Numbered from the stretch's first letter, positions 21,084-30,907 are shown. The stretch is DNA of 64,000 nucleotides from Agapetus fuscipes (GCA_951799405.1 OX637361.1:10762170-10826169), one strand, 5' to 3'. Notes: generated from the sequence alone by a model not told the origin. Made by a program: numbers and translations.

Positions 21084-21091
21084 GCGGGTAT
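21084..21091. repeat. right 8-bp target site duplication
   Basis: GCGGGTAT, identical to 17619-17626. Confidence 0.85.
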
Positions 21092-21120
21092 ACTTTGTAT
21101 TTGCAAATAATATAATCATC

Positions 21121-21144
21121 CTCCTTGACTGATAGCTTGGTACG
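21121..21144 (+). repeat. A-repeat 5' end, left of SINE-2 insertion
   Basis: CTCCTTGACTGATAGCTTGG then TACG; the copy continues at 21327. Confidence 0.75.
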
Positions 21145-21319
21145 CAACTAAAACGCAACTAAGCTACTCATATAGTGTAACTTCTTGCAGCGTTATCCCC
21201 GCAGGGCTCGCATGTGGCGAGTTGAACCTATTTATTTTTACAGGTAAGGGGGCCGGCCTTACGCCAACCACTTCAGTTGAGGTGGGGGTTTCCCCGCTCC
21301 CGAGGGGGCTGGTACTCAC
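21145..21319 (-). mobile_element. SINE-2, 5'-truncated, inserted in an A-repeat
   Basis: Antisense 3' half: 'aactaagctactcatatag', 'acctatttatttttacaggt', 'ttacgccaaccacttcagtt'. It is flanked by TGGTACG at 21138-21144 and 21320-21326, a 7-bp target duplication. The truncated 5' end fits incomplete reverse transcription. Confidence 0.82.
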
Positions 21320-21326
21320 TGGTACG

Positions 21327-21530
21327 TGGCTGAAACCCCGTGCTGTACAAATTGGTTCACTTTTGCCAATGCCACCTAGGTTTGAGGGAAAGGCGGCAGG
21401 AGTTGCAAGGTTTAAGTTCATATGATGTTTTGTTTATTTGTATGCACACATGCAGAATGTGTATACGTGAACCTACAAGTGCCTATCTGCCTTAAATTGT
21501 TACATATCTTTGCAACTTAGATTACAGATA
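21327..21530 (+). repeat. A-repeat, right of SINE-2 insertion
   Basis: 'tggctgaaaccccgtgctg' through GCAACTTAGATTACAGATA; subfamily with 'cacacatgcagaatgtgta'. Confidence 0.85.
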
Positions 21531-21534
21531 AAGT

Positions 21535-21773
21535 CCCCTCAGTGCTTGTCTGGCTTATCTACCATTTGATTCAATGAAATTATCTTAAGAATCATATTCT
21601 ACACAATCTGAGGTTAGGAAAAAAAATAAAACACGATAATGTGAGAGTTATTTATATGTAGGATTTGTAAATAAATTTCCAGTTTTCATAAAACACATTG
21701 TTCCAGTACGCATACAAACATTACTCATATGAAATTACCCCTGATGGAGATAAGATAAACAAGCACTAAAGGG
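21535..21773. mobile_element. MITE-C, best-preserved copy, 239 bp
   Basis: The left end CCCCTCAGTGCTTGTCTGGC then TTATCTACCAT and the right end ATGGAGATAAGATAAACAAG then CACTAAAGGG are imperfect inverted repeats over about 30 bp. No ORF. Related copies lie at 1438, 14419 and 23080. No clean target duplication is visible, so the superfamily is open. Confidence 0.7.
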
Positions 21774-21802
21774 TCGTAATGGTGACAGAAATGACAATAA
21801 AT

Positions 21803-21912
21803 TGGTGTATGATGCTGACCGTACAGTAAAAACTGGTACACTTTGCTAATTTCGCCCTTGTTTTAAAAGAGAGTTGAAAAAAATGTGTTCATACGAGATT
21901 TGAATTTGTTCG
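21803..21912 (+). repeat. A-repeat fragment, degenerate
   Basis: 'gtatgatgctgaccgtacag', 'ggtacactttgctaattt' and 'gtgttcatacgagatttgaa' match A-repeat 5' and middle parts. Confidence 0.6.
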
Positions 21913-21930
21913 TGGTAAGTTTTAGGTTAT

Positions 21931-22153
21931 ATATAATCTAAGTTGCAAGGATATATTCATTCAAAGTTCTCAAATGCATGCCCACAAACAAACACGTGTA
22001 ATTCGCGCTTGCAAATGCTGAATGTGTACTTACAAATAAAATCCAAACCTCAAATGAACATATGCCCTACAACTTTTGCCGAACTTCCCTGACACAGGGG
22101 TGACATTGGCGTTCATTGGTGCTCAACCTCATACCAACCTATAAGTCAAGGAA
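21931..22153 (-). repeat. A-repeat, complete copy
   Basis: Antisense from 'atataatctaagttgcaagg' to 'cctataagtcaaggaa', with a short deletion before 'gttcattggtgctcaacc'. Confidence 0.85.
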
Positions 22154-22696
22154 TGTGTTATCAGTTCCGTAAATGAGATTCAGTTTAAAATATCGTATCA
22201 ATTTTTGAAAATATTTTGTTAAAACCAACTGATGTACACAAGTATTTTTATTGTTCTTTGTTTAGTTAAAAACTCAATTATTTTCTCAATATTTTCATCA
22301 ATAAGTCTTTCAAAAAATAAACGCTTAAAAAATATTTATATTTTTATTTATTTTAAACGTATAACCGAAGCTTTTAGTCGTTATCAACCTGTCTTGATGT
22401 ACTCTGGTCCTCACTTGCTAGTACGCGTATTACGGTAGCCGAGAGCCGCTGATCATTGACCACAATCTGTATCTCGAGACTAAAACACAAAGTTTCAACT
22501 CACCATGCCAAAAATGTATGGAAACGTAAGTGCTCACCTGCAGCGCTGTTTTACTTTTCTTACATTTTTGTAATATCTTATGGTAAAGTTTTTACGTACA
22601 GATTTCTACTTGTGGCACTGTTCCACCTGCGAAGCAAACCGCCCACTCCTTAAATCAGTGTTTCTAAACCTTTTTTCGACCAGGTACTACTAAAAG
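22154..22696. other. unannotated spacer
   Basis: AT-rich; no gene or repeat recognised. Confidence 0.4.
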
Positions 22697-22915
22697 TGAG
22701 GCTGACCACCCATACTGTACAAAATGGTTCACTTTGCCAATGTCACCCCTGTTTCAGGGAAGGTCGGCAAGAGTTGCAGGGCTTATATTCATTTGAGATT
22801 GGGTTTCAATATTGCAGGTCCACATGCGGCATGTGTGAGCAATTTTGCGCGCAAGTTATGCGTGTCTGCTTGTGGGAATGCATTTAATATTAATCTCAAA
22901 TGGTACATATCTTAC
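22697..22915 (+). repeat. A-repeat, both ends missing
   Basis: Starts at GTGAGGCTGACCACCC and stops after 'aatggtacatatctta', where the tail is replaced by unrelated sequence. Confidence 0.85.
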
Positions 22916-23079
22916 CCAGTTACAACTGGGGTAAGGTACCTACTACATTTATTCTGAACAGGTGTTGTCCTGTCAGGCAATGTCCCAGTCTCATCCTGCA
23001 AATTGAAGAGATTTCGAACTCTGTCATCTTTAAAGGTGCAAACCACCAATGTGTGTCTTATAAAAAAACAAGAAATTTA

Positions 23080-23228
23080 TTTTAAAAATATTTAAAACAA
23101 CTCTCACATTATCGTGTTTAACATTTTTTTCTTGGCTCAGATTGTTTATAATGTGATCCTTAAGACGATTTCATTTGAAGACCATCTTTGAATTAAATGG
23201 GGGATAAGCCAAACATGCTTGGAGAAAG
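23080..23228 (-). mobile_element. MITE-C, one end
   Basis: Antisense: 'ctcacattatcgtgttt', 'ggctcagattgt' and the terminal 'gataagccaaacatgcttgg'. Abuts the SINE-2 head at 23229. Confidence 0.6.
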
Positions 23229-23500
23229 TCCGGTCGATAGCTCATTGGTAGAGTGTTTGCATTCCATGCCGTGAGCTCGTGTTCGAATCCCACCGAGGGT
23301 GTCAGAATTGATGTGCCGTTTCAGCCTTCACAAAAAATGAGCACCAGCCTCTTAGGGAGCTGCGAATACCCCACTTCAACTGAAGTGGTTGGCGTTAGGC
23401 CAGCCCCCTTACCTGAAAATAAATAGGTCCCATTCGCCACACGCGAAACCCTTCAGGGATAACGCGGTAAGAAGTTTCACTATATGTGTAGCTTTGTTGC
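23229..23500 (+). mobile_element. SINE-2, nearly complete
   Basis: Head TCCGGTCGATAGCTCATTGG with box-B-like GTGTTCGAATCCCACC; body 'cactgaaatgag'-like 'aaaaaatgagcaccag', 'acttcaactgaagtggttgg', 'ctgaaaataaataggt', ending 'ctatatgtgtagctttgttg'. A short deletion lies after 'gtgtcagaattgatg'. Confidence 0.82.
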
Positions 23501-23760
23501 ACTGTGGGACGTTTTGCGGACCACGGTTTGAGGAGTGCAGCTTTAAATGGATCAGCAATGCCCCGAGTGACAGCAGAGAACAGGTTTTACATACTCCGTG
23601 TCGATACTCCGACTTCCAGTTTCGTATCGCCTACAAGACCGTTCTTTCAAAATCGAAAACACTAACAATTTAAATTTATTTTTAATTTAAAATTCTACGA
23701 CTGTCAAAGAGTATCTGCTACTACAATTAATGATGGTAGGTTCTAGAATAATACTAATTC
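23501..23760. other. unannotated spacer
   Basis: Moderate GC with no family recognised; an open frame here overlaps the SINE-2 tail and is probably spurious. Confidence 0.35.
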
Positions 23761-23998
23761 GATAATCTCAGTTGCAGAGATATAAATTTACATTCAAAAC
23801 TTATATCAAACAGACGCGTTTAAGTTTGCGCTTACAATCAATGCTGAATGTGTAATTACAAATTAAAACCAAACCTCAAATGAACATAAGCCCTGCAACT
23901 TTTGCCGACCTTCCCTGAAACAGTGGTGACATTGGCAAAGTGAACCATTTTTAACAGTATGGAAGGTCAGCCTCATTCCAACCTATAAGTCAAGGAAG
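23761..23998 (-). repeat. A-repeat, complete copy with a duplicated 5' end
   Basis: Antisense, ending CCTATAAGTCAAGGAAG; a second 'ataagtcaaggaaa' follows at 24005-24018. Confidence 0.85.
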
Positions 23999-24259
23999 CC
24001 AAATTATAAGTCAAGGAAAGGGGTTTGATGCATTCCAAAAAACAACTGATATTTCGTCAGTAAGTAGTATATTGCTTGGTATTAAAAACGGTGGGTTCCT
24101 TTTTATTACTATTTCTTTCTTTTATTTGTATTAATGTTATAGCTACTACAGCAGATGCATGTTACTTGAAAGGGAACGTTCTACCGACTGAGATCCTACT
24201 GTCTTAGCACAGAGAATTTCTGTTAAATCTATCTAATCATAGACATTTCAAATTCAATT

Positions 24260-24510
24260 AATCTATGATCTAAGTTGCCAAGATACATTGAAATTAAAGG
24301 CTTTTTTTTAATGCACGCCCACAATTGGACACGTATAGGTTCACGCCTATACATGAAGTTTGTCATCTTAAACAAAGCTCTCATGAACCTAAACCTTGCA
24401 ATTCCTGCTACCTTCCCTAAAACCAGCGTGGCATCTGGCATTGGCAAAAGTGAACTAAGCCATACAACAATGGGGGGACAGCCTCATACCAACCATTTTT
24501 TTAAGGAATG
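24260..24510 (-). repeat. A-repeat, complete copy
   Basis: Antisense, of the subfamily with 'acacgtataggttcacgcct' and an AAAAGTGAAC start; ends 'cctcataccaacc'. Confidence 0.8.
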
Positions 24511-24567
24511 GAAGAAAAAAAAAGTTAAATATATTTTACAGTTTGATCGTTAATAGAAAGCGTCAAT

Positions 24568-24725
24568 TATATGTACAAGGAAGACCCAGTTGCTGTAACG
24601 CTGAATGGACCTTTGGTAAAGCTTCGTGAATTTTCATACCCAGTAAGGTTCATATCCTGAAATTTAATTAATGTTTTTTGTGCTACGTCGGGAATTGAGC
24701 CCCCGACCTTCCAATAGTCTGTAGC
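24568..24725 (-). mobile_element. SINE-1, degenerate 5' half
   Basis: Antisense 'aagacccagttgctgtaac', 'atggacctttggtaaag' and a box-B-like complement 'gaattgagcccccgacctt'. Confidence 0.6.
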
Positions 24726-24726
24726 C

Positions 24727-24880
24727 TTCATAATGATAATAATATTAGGATGATTTATTTGGTGAGCGGTGTTTTTGTGTGAATCACAACTAAAGAGCTC
24801 TCTGTGAGCTTGGTCGTCGCTATAGAAAGCACAAAACCTACTCAAGCAAGACCCAGCTGCTGCAAGACTGGATAATAATA
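24727..24880 (-). mobile_element. SINE-1, 3' half
   Basis: Antisense (ATT)n tail, then TTAGGATGATTTATTTGGTG, 'tcgtcgctatagaaagc' and 'agacccagctgctgcaaga'. Directly follows the preceding SINE-1 piece, and (AAT)n joins it to the LINE on the right. Confidence 0.75.
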
Positions 24881-25050
24881 ATAATTGGCCGATTTGTATA
24901 AAGCACCGTTTAGTGACACTAGCCACCCCAAGGGCGCTTTTATGTGTTGAAGTTTCTGTTTAACGAATATGTCTTAAGCAACTTCCTGAAACTGCCAACA
25001 CTGGTCTCTGTTCTCAACTCCAGAGGTAGACTATTCCAGCAGGATGGACC
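24881..25050 (-). mobile_element. CR1/L2-like LINE 3' end
   Basis: On the minus strand it encodes GPSCWNSLPLELRTETSVGS followed by FRKLLKTY, the LINE C-terminal signature. The 3' UTR is then TAAAAGCGCCCTTGGGGTGG with an (ATT)n tail. Confidence 0.72.
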
Positions 25051-25051
25051 A

Positions 25052-25215
25052 GCCGAACGGATGGATGGACCTTTGGTGGCCGGTCTTTGGTACAGGTATA
25101 TAAATTCAACCCAGCAAAGAGCATATTTGAAAATATAAACGCTAATTTGTTTGTTTTCGAACCCACAACCTTACATTTACGAGTCCGAAGTGTTACCACT
25201 AGACAACGAACGTTT
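25052..25215 (-). mobile_element. SINE-1, 5' half
   Basis: Antisense 'gatggacctttggtggccgg' to the head complement 'aagtgttaccactagacaa'. Abuts a SINE-2 on the plus strand. Confidence 0.7.
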
Positions 25216-25239
25216 CAGATTACAGGCAACTTGAATACA

Positions 25240-25573
25240 GTCCGGTCGATAGCTCAGTTGGTAGAGTGCTTGCATTCTACCCCGTGAGCTCGGGTTCGAA
25301 TCCCACCGAGGAGGGTGTCAGAAATGATTTCCAATTTCGGTGTGTATTTCAAACCCCATAATATAAATACCGGCGAGGTTTACTCAGCCTTTACAAGAAA
25401 TGAGTACCAGCCCCCTCGGGAGCTGGGAAATTCCCACTTCAACTGAAGTGGTTGGCGTAAGGCCGGCCCCCTTACCTGTAAAAATAAATAGGTTCAACTC
25501 GCCACATGCGACCCCTTCGGGGATAACGCGGCAAGAAGTTACACTATATGTGTAGCTTAGTTGCGTTTTTTTG
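25240..25573 (+). mobile_element. SINE-2, full-length reference copy
   Basis: GTCCGGTCGATAGCTCAGTT head with TGGTAGAGTG (box-A-like) and CGGGTTCGAATCCCACC (box B); then 'gtgtcagaaatgatttcc', 'tttactcagcctt', 'acttcaactgaagtggttgg', 'gtaaaaataaataggttc', and 'actatatgtgtagcttagtt' at the 3' end. About 334 bp. The head is tRNA-like over ~73 bp, but the CCACCGAGGAGGG stem is broken, so it is not a tRNA gene. Confidence 0.88.
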
Positions 25574-25580
25574 CGTTGAA

Positions 25581-25680
25581 TGTCCATTTGAGATTTGGTT
25601 TTTATGTTGTGGGTTCACATGAGGCATGTGCAAGCAGTTACATATCTTTGCAACTTAGATTAGATTAGAGATTAGATTGA
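25581..25680 (+). repeat. A-repeat 3' half
   Basis: 'gtccatttgagatttggttt' to a mixed TTAGA/GATTA tail. Confidence 0.8.
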
Positions 25681-26221
25681 AGATTGCAGATTTTCGATAG
25701 GAGTAGAACTAAAACAAATTGAAACAGGATATTTTGAGGTCATTTAAAAAATGGCACTTGTTTAATCAAACCACGCAATTCCACACAGGTATATACCATT
25801 ATACTTATTCACTCATAGTGCATTCAGGTTCTCTTGTACAGGCTCGTGTACCGAGCTGCCTCGATCATAAACTTAAGCCAATGGTAAGTAACTTGAGACG
25901 GTAAGCAATCGAGGTGTTTGTATTTTTACAAGGATCCAAAACACGAGATCTCTCTTAGAGTCTCTCATTGCAGATTGGATTAAGATTTTTTCCTACGAGT
26001 CGATGACAACTAGTCGCCAATCAGGTATTATGGGCAAGTTATGGTGTTGAATTGAGTGCCAGTCGAAGCCACCCAATGTTGAAAAGCTATGGAATGAGAA
26101 TTGAGTAACTTACAGTCTCTACGAATATGGAATGTTGGTATAAAGGGCCTGAACAGCTTTAGGTGTCCCTGTATTATATCTATAAACAATATCTAATACA
26201 AGTATTATTTGTATAACTTGG
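25681..26221. other. unannotated spacer
   Basis: Nothing recognised. Confidence 0.4.
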
Positions 26222-26460
26222 ACTTGGACCGGTCCGTAGTCCAGTGGTAGCACTTCGGACTCGTAAATGGAAGGTTGTGGATTCGGATCCCGGCCGAGCA
26301 CAAAAATATACCATTTTTATTTCCAAATATGCTCTTCGCTGTGTTGAAAAAAATCATAAAGCCTTTACCAAAGACCGGTCACTAAAAGGTCCATCCAGCC
26401 TTACAGAAACTGGGTCTTGCTTGAGTATTGGTGCTTTGTAGCGACGACCATGCTCGTTCA
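26222..26460 (+). mobile_element. SINE-1, 3' end replaced
   Basis: Head TTGGACCGGTCCGTAGTCCA, body to 'tagcgacgaccatgctcg', then an abrupt switch to the E-repeat module. Box B has a one-base change (GGATTCGGATCCCGGC). Confidence 0.85.
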
Positions 26461-26461
26461 C

Positions 26462-26545
26462 CTTTGCGGCACTACATCAAGTGTCATAGACCCCTAGAGT
26501 CTCTAGAATCTCAGGGAGTCTCCCGCACAGGATTTCTTATAAAAA
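26462..26545 (+). repeat. E-repeat 3' module
   Basis: 'tttgcggcactacatcaagt', 'gtctctagaatctcag', 'cccgcacaggatttctta'; shared with 13843-13920 and 59600-59710. Confidence 0.65.
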
Positions 26546-26626
26546 GTGGTAACAAAATGTAAGCAAGAAGAAAGAAAAAGAAAAACTTAGTCTTATTAAC
26601 TTATTTTTGAAAGAGATGATGAAAAT

Positions 26627-27295
26627 ATGAATTATGAATTTAAAATTAATGGAATGAATGTTGATGTTGTAAATGAGTTTGTATATTTGAGATGTAAGTT
26701 TGAAAAAGATGGAAGAATGGCCGGTGAATTTGAAAGAAGAATAATGAAAGGCAGGTGTGTACTGGGTGCGACCGCTTGCATCGCCAGGAACCAAAATCTC
26801 TCAAAAAATGTTAGATTGGCGGTGCACGGTGGTATACTAGTGCCAACCTTGATGTATGGAAGTGAAGCCTGGACGGTGAGTGAAAGGGAAATTAGTAAAG
26901 TCCATACAGTAGAAATGGACTATCTAAGAAGTATGATTGGGAAAAAACGAAGTGACAGGGTGAGGAATGATTTTGTAAGAGAAGAATGTGGTGTAAGGGA
27001 AAGTGTGAAAGTGAAGATTAAAAGAAGTATGTTAAGATGGTTCGGGCACTTGGAGAGAATGAGTGATGAAAGATTGACGAAGAAAGTATATGTTGCTACA
27101 ATAGATGGATGTCGTGGTAGAGGAAGACCGAGAAAAGTATGGAAGGATCAAATCTCTGAAATAGCGAATGAATGGGATATCCAGAGTCATAATAAAAGGA
27201 GGACTTGTATGAAAAAGGTTATGACTCTGGATGAAATGAAAGAAGTATGCAAGGACAGGAAGAAGTGGCGGCTAATCTGCAATGTTGATTTCTAA
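26627..27295 (+). mobile_element. LINE-L reverse transcriptase C-terminal region, longest open copy (222 aa)
   Basis: An uninterrupted 222-codon frame. In order: VNEFVYLRCKFEKDGR (residues 15-30), GILVPTLMYGSEAWTV (69-84), a basic block RWFGHLERMSDERLTKKVY (137-155), GRGRPRKVWKDQISEI (164-179) and CMKKVMTLDEMKEVCKDR (194-211). This order is the C-terminal tail, after the catalytic palm and thumb, of non-LTR retrotransposon ORF2 proteins often annotated as endonuclease-reverse transcriptase. The catalytic domain is absent, so the copy is 5'-truncated; the ATG is an internal Met, not a true start. The open frame across 222 codons suggests a young insertion compared with the eleven broken copies in the window. 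Confidence 0.88.
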
Positions 27296-27410
27296 TGTTG
27301 GTGTATTCATTTGCTACATTTTTTGCATAGGAAATTTTTGACTTTTTTTGTATAGATTTCTTTGTAAGGTTTTGTTCTTTTTTATATTTAAATGTAATTT
27401 ATTATTCATA

Positions 27411-27666
27411 TTCCTTGACTTATAGGTTGGTATGAGGCTGACCACCCATACTGTAAAAAATGGTTCACTTTGCCAATGTCACCCCTGTTTCAGGGAAGGT
27501 CGGCAAAAGTTGTGGGGCTTATGTTCATTTGAGGTTTGGATTTTATTTGTAAGTACACATTCAGCATTTGTAAGCGCGAACTACACTTGTTGGTTTGTGC
27601 GCATACATCTGAGAGCTTTAAATGAATATATCTTTGCAACTTAGATTATAGATTATTATAGATTAT
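27411..27666 (+). repeat. A-repeat, complete copy
   Basis: TTCCTTGACTTATAGGTTGG to an ATAGATT-type tail; subfamily with 'acacattcagcatttgtaag'. Confidence 0.92.
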
Positions 27667-28579
27667 ATGCCCTATTTTAAACATTTTATATGTATTTCTA
27701 ACACTAGAAATATTTCAACAAAGAATTGCATGTATCAGCTACAATGTGTGCGAGTCTTTCATGACTCATTCTGGAGACATGATCTCTCCAATATCACCTC
27801 CTGGATGTACTTCCCCCAACCATGTCCTGTATCTCACAGACTTTTCGTATGTGGTAATTGCAGAAGCAAAACCGACATTAGATGTTTTTAACATAATATT
27901 TCTTTAACCATCTGCAAACATAATAATCTCCGTAACTTTTTCAATCAAAAATTAGAAAAAAAGTGATGAATACATCAGTATTCATCCTCTTTCACTTATT
28001 TCTTTAATCTTTTTACAAAACAAATGAAAGTGCTTAATTTTGAACGCAAAAGCAAAATTTTCAGAAATGCTCTCAAAGCTTTACAACCATTTGACTTTAG
28101 GGCGGCTTCGCTTTAATGTTGCTACTATCAGAGATGTCATTTGCGATTTATGGGCAGATTATTGCTCAGCAAGGCGCGTGCTGAGCCGCCTAACATCCTC
28201 GCTAGCCTTCGTCGCAAGATCTCGCCAAGATACAGCTCGCAGCAGCACTTGGGAGAGGGATTTTCCACAAGAAAATGTTATTAAAATTAGGAAAAACAAA
28301 CACATTATATGAGGCTGTAAAAGAATCTGTCTTGGCATCGACACGGTTTGCGAAATTCAATAAAAAAAAAAACAGCAAACTGCAAAATTGCTTTTTTTAT
28401 GGACCGCTTGGCCTCTATAAATTTTAATACATGAGAGAGGTTACACACATGAAAACATCCGTGTTTTTTTTAGTTAAAATACATTTTTTTTTATTCTAGC
28501 TTCAACCTTGTAAAACAAAGTAGCTATATAAATAAGTATGTAATATGTATAACGTTCCTTACGTAAGAAAAAATAGTAA
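27667..28579. other. unannotated spacer, about 0.9 kb
   Basis: No recognised repeat. Open frames at 27667-27891 and 28040-28312 lack motifs; 28170-28260 is locally CpG-richer. Confidence 0.4.
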
Positions 28580-28790
28580 TTCCTAGATTTCTAGGTTGGT
28601 ATGAGGCTGAACTACCAACGTGTAAGAATATTCACTTCCGTCAATGCCATCTCTGTTTCAGGGAAGGACGGCAAGAGTTGGAAGATTTTTGTTCATCTGA
28701 GATTTGTAAACGCGAGCTTACGAGTGTCTAATTATGATTTTTTTAACGTCAGCTTATTACATCGAAGTAGATAATATTTAGATTACGAAA
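28580..28790 (+). repeat. A-repeat, degenerate
   Basis: 'ctaggttggtatgaggctga', CTGTTTCAGGGAAGGACGG and 'tgttcatctgagatttg' are kept; the 3' end is eroded. Confidence 0.7.
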
Positions 28791-28804
28791 GAAAAAAAAA
28801 ACAG

Positions 28805-29012
28805 TAGGTACGGCTGACTACACATATTGTAAAAAGTGGTTCACTTTTGCCAATGTCTTCCCTGATTTAGGGAAACTCGGCAAGATTTACAGGGTTCATT
28901 TTACTTCATGTTTCGATCCTTTTTTGTTTGTCAACATGCCGCATGTGTAATACGGCAGTGTAGACTTATATACGTTTCTGCTTGTTGGCATGCATAATAT
29001 TTTTTATGCATA
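28805..29012 (+). repeat. A-repeat, degenerate
   Basis: 'taggtacggctgactacac', 'gtggttcacttttgcc', 'aacatgccgcatgtgtaa'; no tail. Confidence 0.7.
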
Positions 29013-29588
29013 AAGTTTTTACATTTACGGAGTAAAAAAAAATGTTTTTTTGGCATACTTTTATTTTCACTGATTTTGAGTCAACAAAGATGAACGGATA
29101 AAGTTCAAAAACTCTCAGTCAAATTGACTCATAATCAGTAAAAATAAAAATTATAGTTTTTCATTTAAAACAAATATTTTAAATTTTTTGTAACTTAAAT
29201 ATTTTCAATTGAGGTTGTAGATATATAGATAGAGCTCAAAATGAATGAACTGCAGTAATGTTAATTATCAAGTCATTAAGACATCTTCAAATACAAGATG
29301 GCGCCGGAGGGAGGGGGTAGCATTGGCCTGGTAATCATTCCTCAATGAATGAGCAGCTAATAGTTAAGTAAGCATCGCAACTGGGGGAGAGAGGGTAATA
29401 ATTTTGACCGCGGGGCATCCGGAATAGAACCCTACACCATTTGGTTGTGTTCGCACTCCTTACCCTAATCGACCAGAACCCCCCTCGGGCGTTTTACTGG
29501 TTGATTTCAACCCTTTATATCAACCATGGTCCATGGGGCTTCGAGAATCAACCTCATTATTTGAACTAAATAATTTTATATTTAGACG
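29013..29588. other. unannotated spacer with a GC-rich patch
   Basis: 29290-29510 is GC-richer (ggcgccggagggaggggg; cccccctcgggcg) with a partial resemblance in wording to 34760-34800 ('gaccgcggggcatccgga' against 'gaccgcggggaaatccag'). No ORF of note. Confidence 0.4.
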
Positions 29589-29848
29589 TTCCTTGACTTA
29601 TAGGTCGGTATGCGGCTGACCACCCATACTGTAAAAAATGGTTCACTTTGCCAATGTCACCCCTGTTTCAGGGAAGGATGGCAAGAGTTGCAGGGCTTAT
29701 GTTCATTTGAGATTGGGTTTTTATAATGTAGGTCCACATGCGGCATGTGTTAGCGCGAAATTATACATGTCTGCTTGTGGGATTTTTTTTTATATAAATC
29801 TTAAATGATATATATCCTTGCAGCTTAGATTAGATATGATTAGATTAG
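29589..29848 (+). repeat. A-repeat, complete copy
   Basis: TTCCTTGACTTATAGGTCGG to TTAGA-type tail. 'ttagac' occurs just before and at the end of the copy, a possible short duplication. Confidence 0.9.
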
Positions 29849-29861
29849 ACACAGTATATAT

Positions 29862-30075
29862 ACAGAGGTAGTGTGAAAGGAAAAAGAGGTAAGGGACGAC
29901 CGAGAAAAGTATGGAGTGATCAGATTGAGGAGATTGCGAAAGAATGGGATATAAAAAGCGAGCGTAAAAGAAGAAAATGCATGAAAAAGGTGATGGATAT
30001 GAATGAATTGAAAGAGGTATGTAAGGATAGGAAGAAATTGAGGCAGCTCTGCAGAGGCTCTGGCTACCCTTAGCG
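29862..30075 (+). mobile_element. LINE-L 3'-terminal fragment
   Basis: Open frame GSVKGKRGKGRPRKVWSDQI, then KCMKKVMDMNELKEVCKDRK and LRQLCRGSGYP plus stop. Gives the normal C-terminal end of this LINE. Confidence 0.8.
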
Positions 30076-30103
30076 GAATGGTGACAGAGCTACAGTTACA
30101 GAC

Positions 30104-30236
30104 TATCCTTAAGTTATAAGTTGGTACGCGACTGACCACCATACTGAAAAAAATTATGCACTTTACCTATGTCACCTCTGCTTCAAAGAAGGTTAGCGGG
30201 AGTCGCAGGGCTTGTGTTCATTTGAGATTTGGGTTT
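30104..30236 (+). repeat. A-repeat 5' half
   Basis: 'atccttaagttataagttgg' through 'tgttcatttgagatttggg'. Confidence 0.75.
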
Positions 30237-30297
30237 TTTTGATCTGATTGGGGGAAAACAAAATATTAACCGAATAGAAACTGATATAAATCTATAA

Positions 30298-30495
30298 AAT
30301 GTATAATCAATGTAATTTGAAAATATATATTCACATTGAAGGCTTATACTCACTGCACGCCCACTGGCAAACACATGTAATTTCGCACTTATGTGCACTT
30401 ACAAAGAAAAAAAACCCGTATAACCATAAACCTTGCAACTCATGCCGCCTTTCCTTGGACGGGGTGGCGTTGGCATAAGTGAACTAGGCGCTGTT
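30298..30495 (-). repeat. A-repeat, degenerate
   Basis: Antisense: 'actgcacgcccactggcaaa', 'aaccttgcaactcatgccgc', 'ggcgttggcataagtgaac'. Confidence 0.7.
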
Positions 30496-30530
30496 AATGT
30501 AAGGAACTTCTTGACAATTTTATCACGTCG

Positions 30531-30563
30531 TTTTTTTGACATTAATAATTAATGTCAAAAAAA
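30531..30563. repeat. short perfect hairpin
   Basis: TTTTTTTGACATTAAT and its complement are separated by one or no bases, giving a 16-bp stem. No terminator role is implied in a eukaryote. Confidence 0.7.
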
Positions 30564-30767
30564 TTGAAATTGATCTTTCCTGTTTCACTTTGCCAATTTC
30601 CATAAAATAAATCAATCACATTTCAATTTAAAAAGACCAGCAATTTTATGAAATATTTCGCCTTTTTTTATTTTTTTATTTTACCTTTTTAACGCCTTTT
30701 TTATTTTTCTTTTAAAAAGCCTTTTTTCTCTTAAAAAGTTTTCTTTTAATTGTGCAATATATATTTT

Positions 30768-30907
30768 GATCCCCACCAAGGGTAGTATAAGAAATGATTT
30801 CCCGTTTCGGTGTTAATTTTAAACTCAATATTTAATACAGTTAAGGTTTACTCAGCCTGCACAAAAAACTGAGAGCAAACTCTGTCAAAAGCTGAGCAAC
30901 CCCTACT
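30768..30907 (+). mobile_element. SINE-2, left part, split by a LINE
   Basis: 'gatccccaccaagggtag', 'gaaatgatttcccgtttcgg', 'gtttactcagcctgcac', up to 'caacccctactcc'; continues at 31195. Confidence 0.75.

Noticed and set aside
25240..25312. tRNA gene on the plus strand
   Set aside because: Box A and box B are good, but the acceptor stem does not pair and the same unit recurs with a fixed non-tRNA body, so it is a SINE-2 head.
27432..27644. ORFs of about 60-80 codons inside A-repeats
   Set aside because: The same frame is open in several copies only because they share one ancestor; no start context or codon conservation beyond repeat identity.
27411..27666. A-repeat as a Helitron end
   Set aside because: No 3' CTRR terminus preceded by a hairpin, and the tail varies in unit number like a retroposon tail.
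30531..30563. Transcription terminator hairpin
   Set aside because: A/T-rich palindrome in eukaryotic DNA with no gene upstream.
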